Source: Burkholderiales bacterium
Lineage (GTDB): Bacteria; Pseudomonadota; Gammaproteobacteria; Burkholderiales; Burkholderiaceae_C
NCBI GenBank assembly: GCA_947464185.1
Contig: CANHVY010000003.1
Span: 55,034-119,033 of the forward strand
Length of the DNA: 64,000 bases
Direction of reading: 5' to 3'
Of the stretch, positions 62,839-64,000 are shown piece by piece. The notes under the pieces were generated by a model that worked only from the letters and a program-made list of their open reading frames with translations, did no database searches and was not told where the DNA came from. A program made the position numbers and the translations under genes. How positions within the stretch are numbered: position 1 is the stretch's first letter; each line of letters opens with the position of its first letter.

Positions 62839-64000
62839 TCAGCAGGTGCCTGGCGGGGCCTCCAAGGACAGCACCACCCGGGTCGTGTCGGGCTCTTGAG
62901 CGCTGGGGTCGACGTCGAAGCCCAGGTGCCGGGCCAACTCCAGCATGCGCTCGTTCTCCTTGAGCACATCCCCCACCATCCGGCGGGTGCCGCGGCTGCG
63001 GAAGTGGGTGATGAGCTTGCGCATCAGCAGCTCGCCCAGGCCGCCGCCCTTGAGGTCGGAGCGCACGACGATGGCGAACTCGGCCTGCTCGTTGTCGGGG
63101 TCGGCCACGGCGCGGGCCACGCCCAGGGTTTCCTCCCGGCCTGCCGCGTCCGCAGCGGTGGCGATGAAGGCCATCTCGCGCTCGTAGTCGATCTGTGTCA
63201 GCCGCGCCATCTCGGTGTGGCCGATGCTGCGCCGGCTGTAGAAGAAGCGCAGGCGCATGTCCAGCGCATCCAGGCGTTCCACGAAGGCGGTGTGCTGGGG
63301 TTCGTCCTCGGGCCGGATGGGGCGCAGCACCAGCGGCCGGCCCTGCCAGGCGACGGTCTCCACCAGTTCCTGCGGGTAGGGCCGGATGGCGAAGCGCTGC
63401 GCGCCTCCGGGGGCCGTGGCGCTGACGCGCACCCGGGCGTCCAGCGCGAGGGCGCCCTGGGCGTCGCACAACAGCGGGTTGATGTCGATCTCGGCGATGC
63501 GCGGCTCGCGGGCCAGCAGATCGGAGACCGCCAGCAAGGTGCTCACCACGGCGTCGATGTCGGCGGGCGGCACATCGCGCCAGCCGTGCAGCAGCCGGGC
63601 CACGCGCGTGCGCTCGATCAGCGCGCGGGCCAGCGCGGCGTTCAGCGGCGGCAAGGCCACGGCCCGGTCGGCCAGCACCTCCACGGCGGTGCCGCCCTGG
63701 CCGAAGAGGATCACCGGGCCGAACTGCGGGTCGATGCTGCTGCCGATGATGAGCTCCAGCGCGCGCGGGCGGCGTACCATGGGCTGGACGGTGAAGCCCT
63801 CGATGTGCGCATCCGGCCGCAACTGCGCGGCCCGTGTCAGCATGGCCTGGGCGGCGGCGGCCACGTCCTGCTCGGACTCCAGGTTCAGCGCGACACCGCC
63901 CACGTCGCTCTTGTGCGAAATCTGGGCGGACAGCACCTTCAGCACCACGGGGAAACCGAGCGTGCGCGCGGCCTGTGCCGCGGCCTGCGGCGTCGGCCCG
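62839..64000 (-). CDS. NDP-forming acyl-CoA synthetase / GNAT acetyltransferase fusion (C-terminal part)
   Basis: At least 387 residues of a protein whose N-terminus lies beyond the right edge. The visible N-terminal part is the ATP-grasp (acetyl-CoA synthetase beta-like) module with FPVVLKVLSAQISHKSDVGGV, QPMVRRPRALELIIGSS and AEIDINPLLC. The last 165 residues form a GNAT acetyltransferase domain (LRPIRPEDEPQHTAFVERL and LKGGGLGELLMRKLITHFR, the acetyl-CoA loop). Proteins of this architecture are Pat-type lysine acetyltransferases acting on acetyl-CoA synthetase and other enzymes in some bacteria. Whether the synthetase half is active cannot be judged here. Confidence 0.88.
   Translation of the reverse strand, partial: GPTPQAAAQAARTLGFPVVLKVLSAQISHKSDVGGVALNLESEQDVAAAAQAMLTRAAQLRPDAHIEGFTVQPMVRRPRALELIIGSSIDPQFGPVILFGQGGTAVEVLADRAVALPPLNAALARALIERTRVARLLHGWRDVPPADIDAVVSTLLAVSDLLAREPRIAEIDINPLLCDAQGALALDARVRVSATAPGGAQRFAIRPYPQELVETVAWQGRPLVLRPIRPEDEPQHTAFVERLDALDMRLRFFYSRRSIGHTEMARLTQIDYEREMAFIATAADAAGREETLGVARAVADPDNEQAEFAIVVRSDLKGGGLGELLMRKLITHFRSRGTRRMVGDVLKENERMLELARHLGFDVDPSAQEPDTTRVVLSLEAPPGTC

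Overview
The window is a gene-dense, high-GC stretch of chromosome. Gene content and order point to a betaproteobacterium of the order Burkholderiales (Comamonadaceae or a neighbouring family). Indicators are pilS-pilR followed by nrdAB and an Ala/Lys-rich histone-like gene, the block accB-accC-prmA-DUF3426-PfkB kinase, mpl/hemL/thiD/rubredoxin, the pyrR-pyrB-pyrC' block, and a caa3-type cytochrome oxidase cluster with its haem A and copper assembly genes. The genus cannot be fixed from this sequence alone. Coding density is very high. I saw no rRNA, tRNA, insertion sequence, prophage or CRISPR array.

Layout. 1-9548 (+): the end of a CcsA/YpjD-like cytochrome c assembly protein, a PP0621-family protein, PilS-PilR, class Ia ribonucleotide reductase nrdA and nrdB, and a histone H1-like protein closed by a terminator. 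The nrdA promoter carries two NrdR boxes 32 bp apart. 9604-24891 (-): a long, tightly spaced co-directional array. Read in the direction of transcription it is thiD, hemL, mpl, a FabG-type reductase, an RNB-domain RNase, tonB, aroE, mtgA, a conserved hypothetical, tlpA, accB, accC, prmA, DUF3426 and a PfkB kinase. It mixes cofactor, cell-wall, aromatic and fatty-acid synthesis. 25068-33928 (+): rubredoxin, a truncated ChpA/PilL-like protein, then a TetR-regulated RND efflux operon (repressor, outer-membrane factor, membrane fusion protein, pump).

33912-41816: photolyase (-), then yqgE, ruvX, pyrR, pyrB, a dihydroorotase homologue without its metal-binding HxH (pyrC'), a plsC acyltransferase and a thymidine/AMP-phosphorylase-family enzyme, mostly overlapping end to start. 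41878-47684: gpmA, rhodanese, grxC, secB, gpsA, trmL, comF and a BioC-like protein. 47797-57960: the cytochrome oxidase cluster (DUF2244, coxB with fused cytochrome c, coxA, small assembly protein, ctaG, DUF2970, coxC, terminator, DUF2909 on the other strand, surf1, a CxxxC protein, ctaA, ctaB, sco). It encodes both the enzyme and most of what is needed to load its haem A and copper. 58045-64000: rpoH (-) with a CIRCE operator upstream, a small toxin-antitoxin pair, a hypothetical protein with a 9-bp repeat, an enoyl-CoA hydratase, DUF3750, DUF502, and the C-terminus of an acyl-CoA synthetase/GNAT fusion running off the window.

The most notable observations are: (i) rubredoxin, which in related bacteria often precedes pilG-pilH-pilI-pilJ-chpA, is followed here by only an N-terminal/middle piece of ChpA whose HPt histidine is replaced by Phe, then by an efflux operon; (ii) a near-perfect CIRCE element in front of rpoH, which would place the heat-shock sigma factor under HrcA; (iii) well-formed operators for NrdR and for the TetR-family regulator; (iv) 9-bp in-frame minisatellites in two exported-protein genes.
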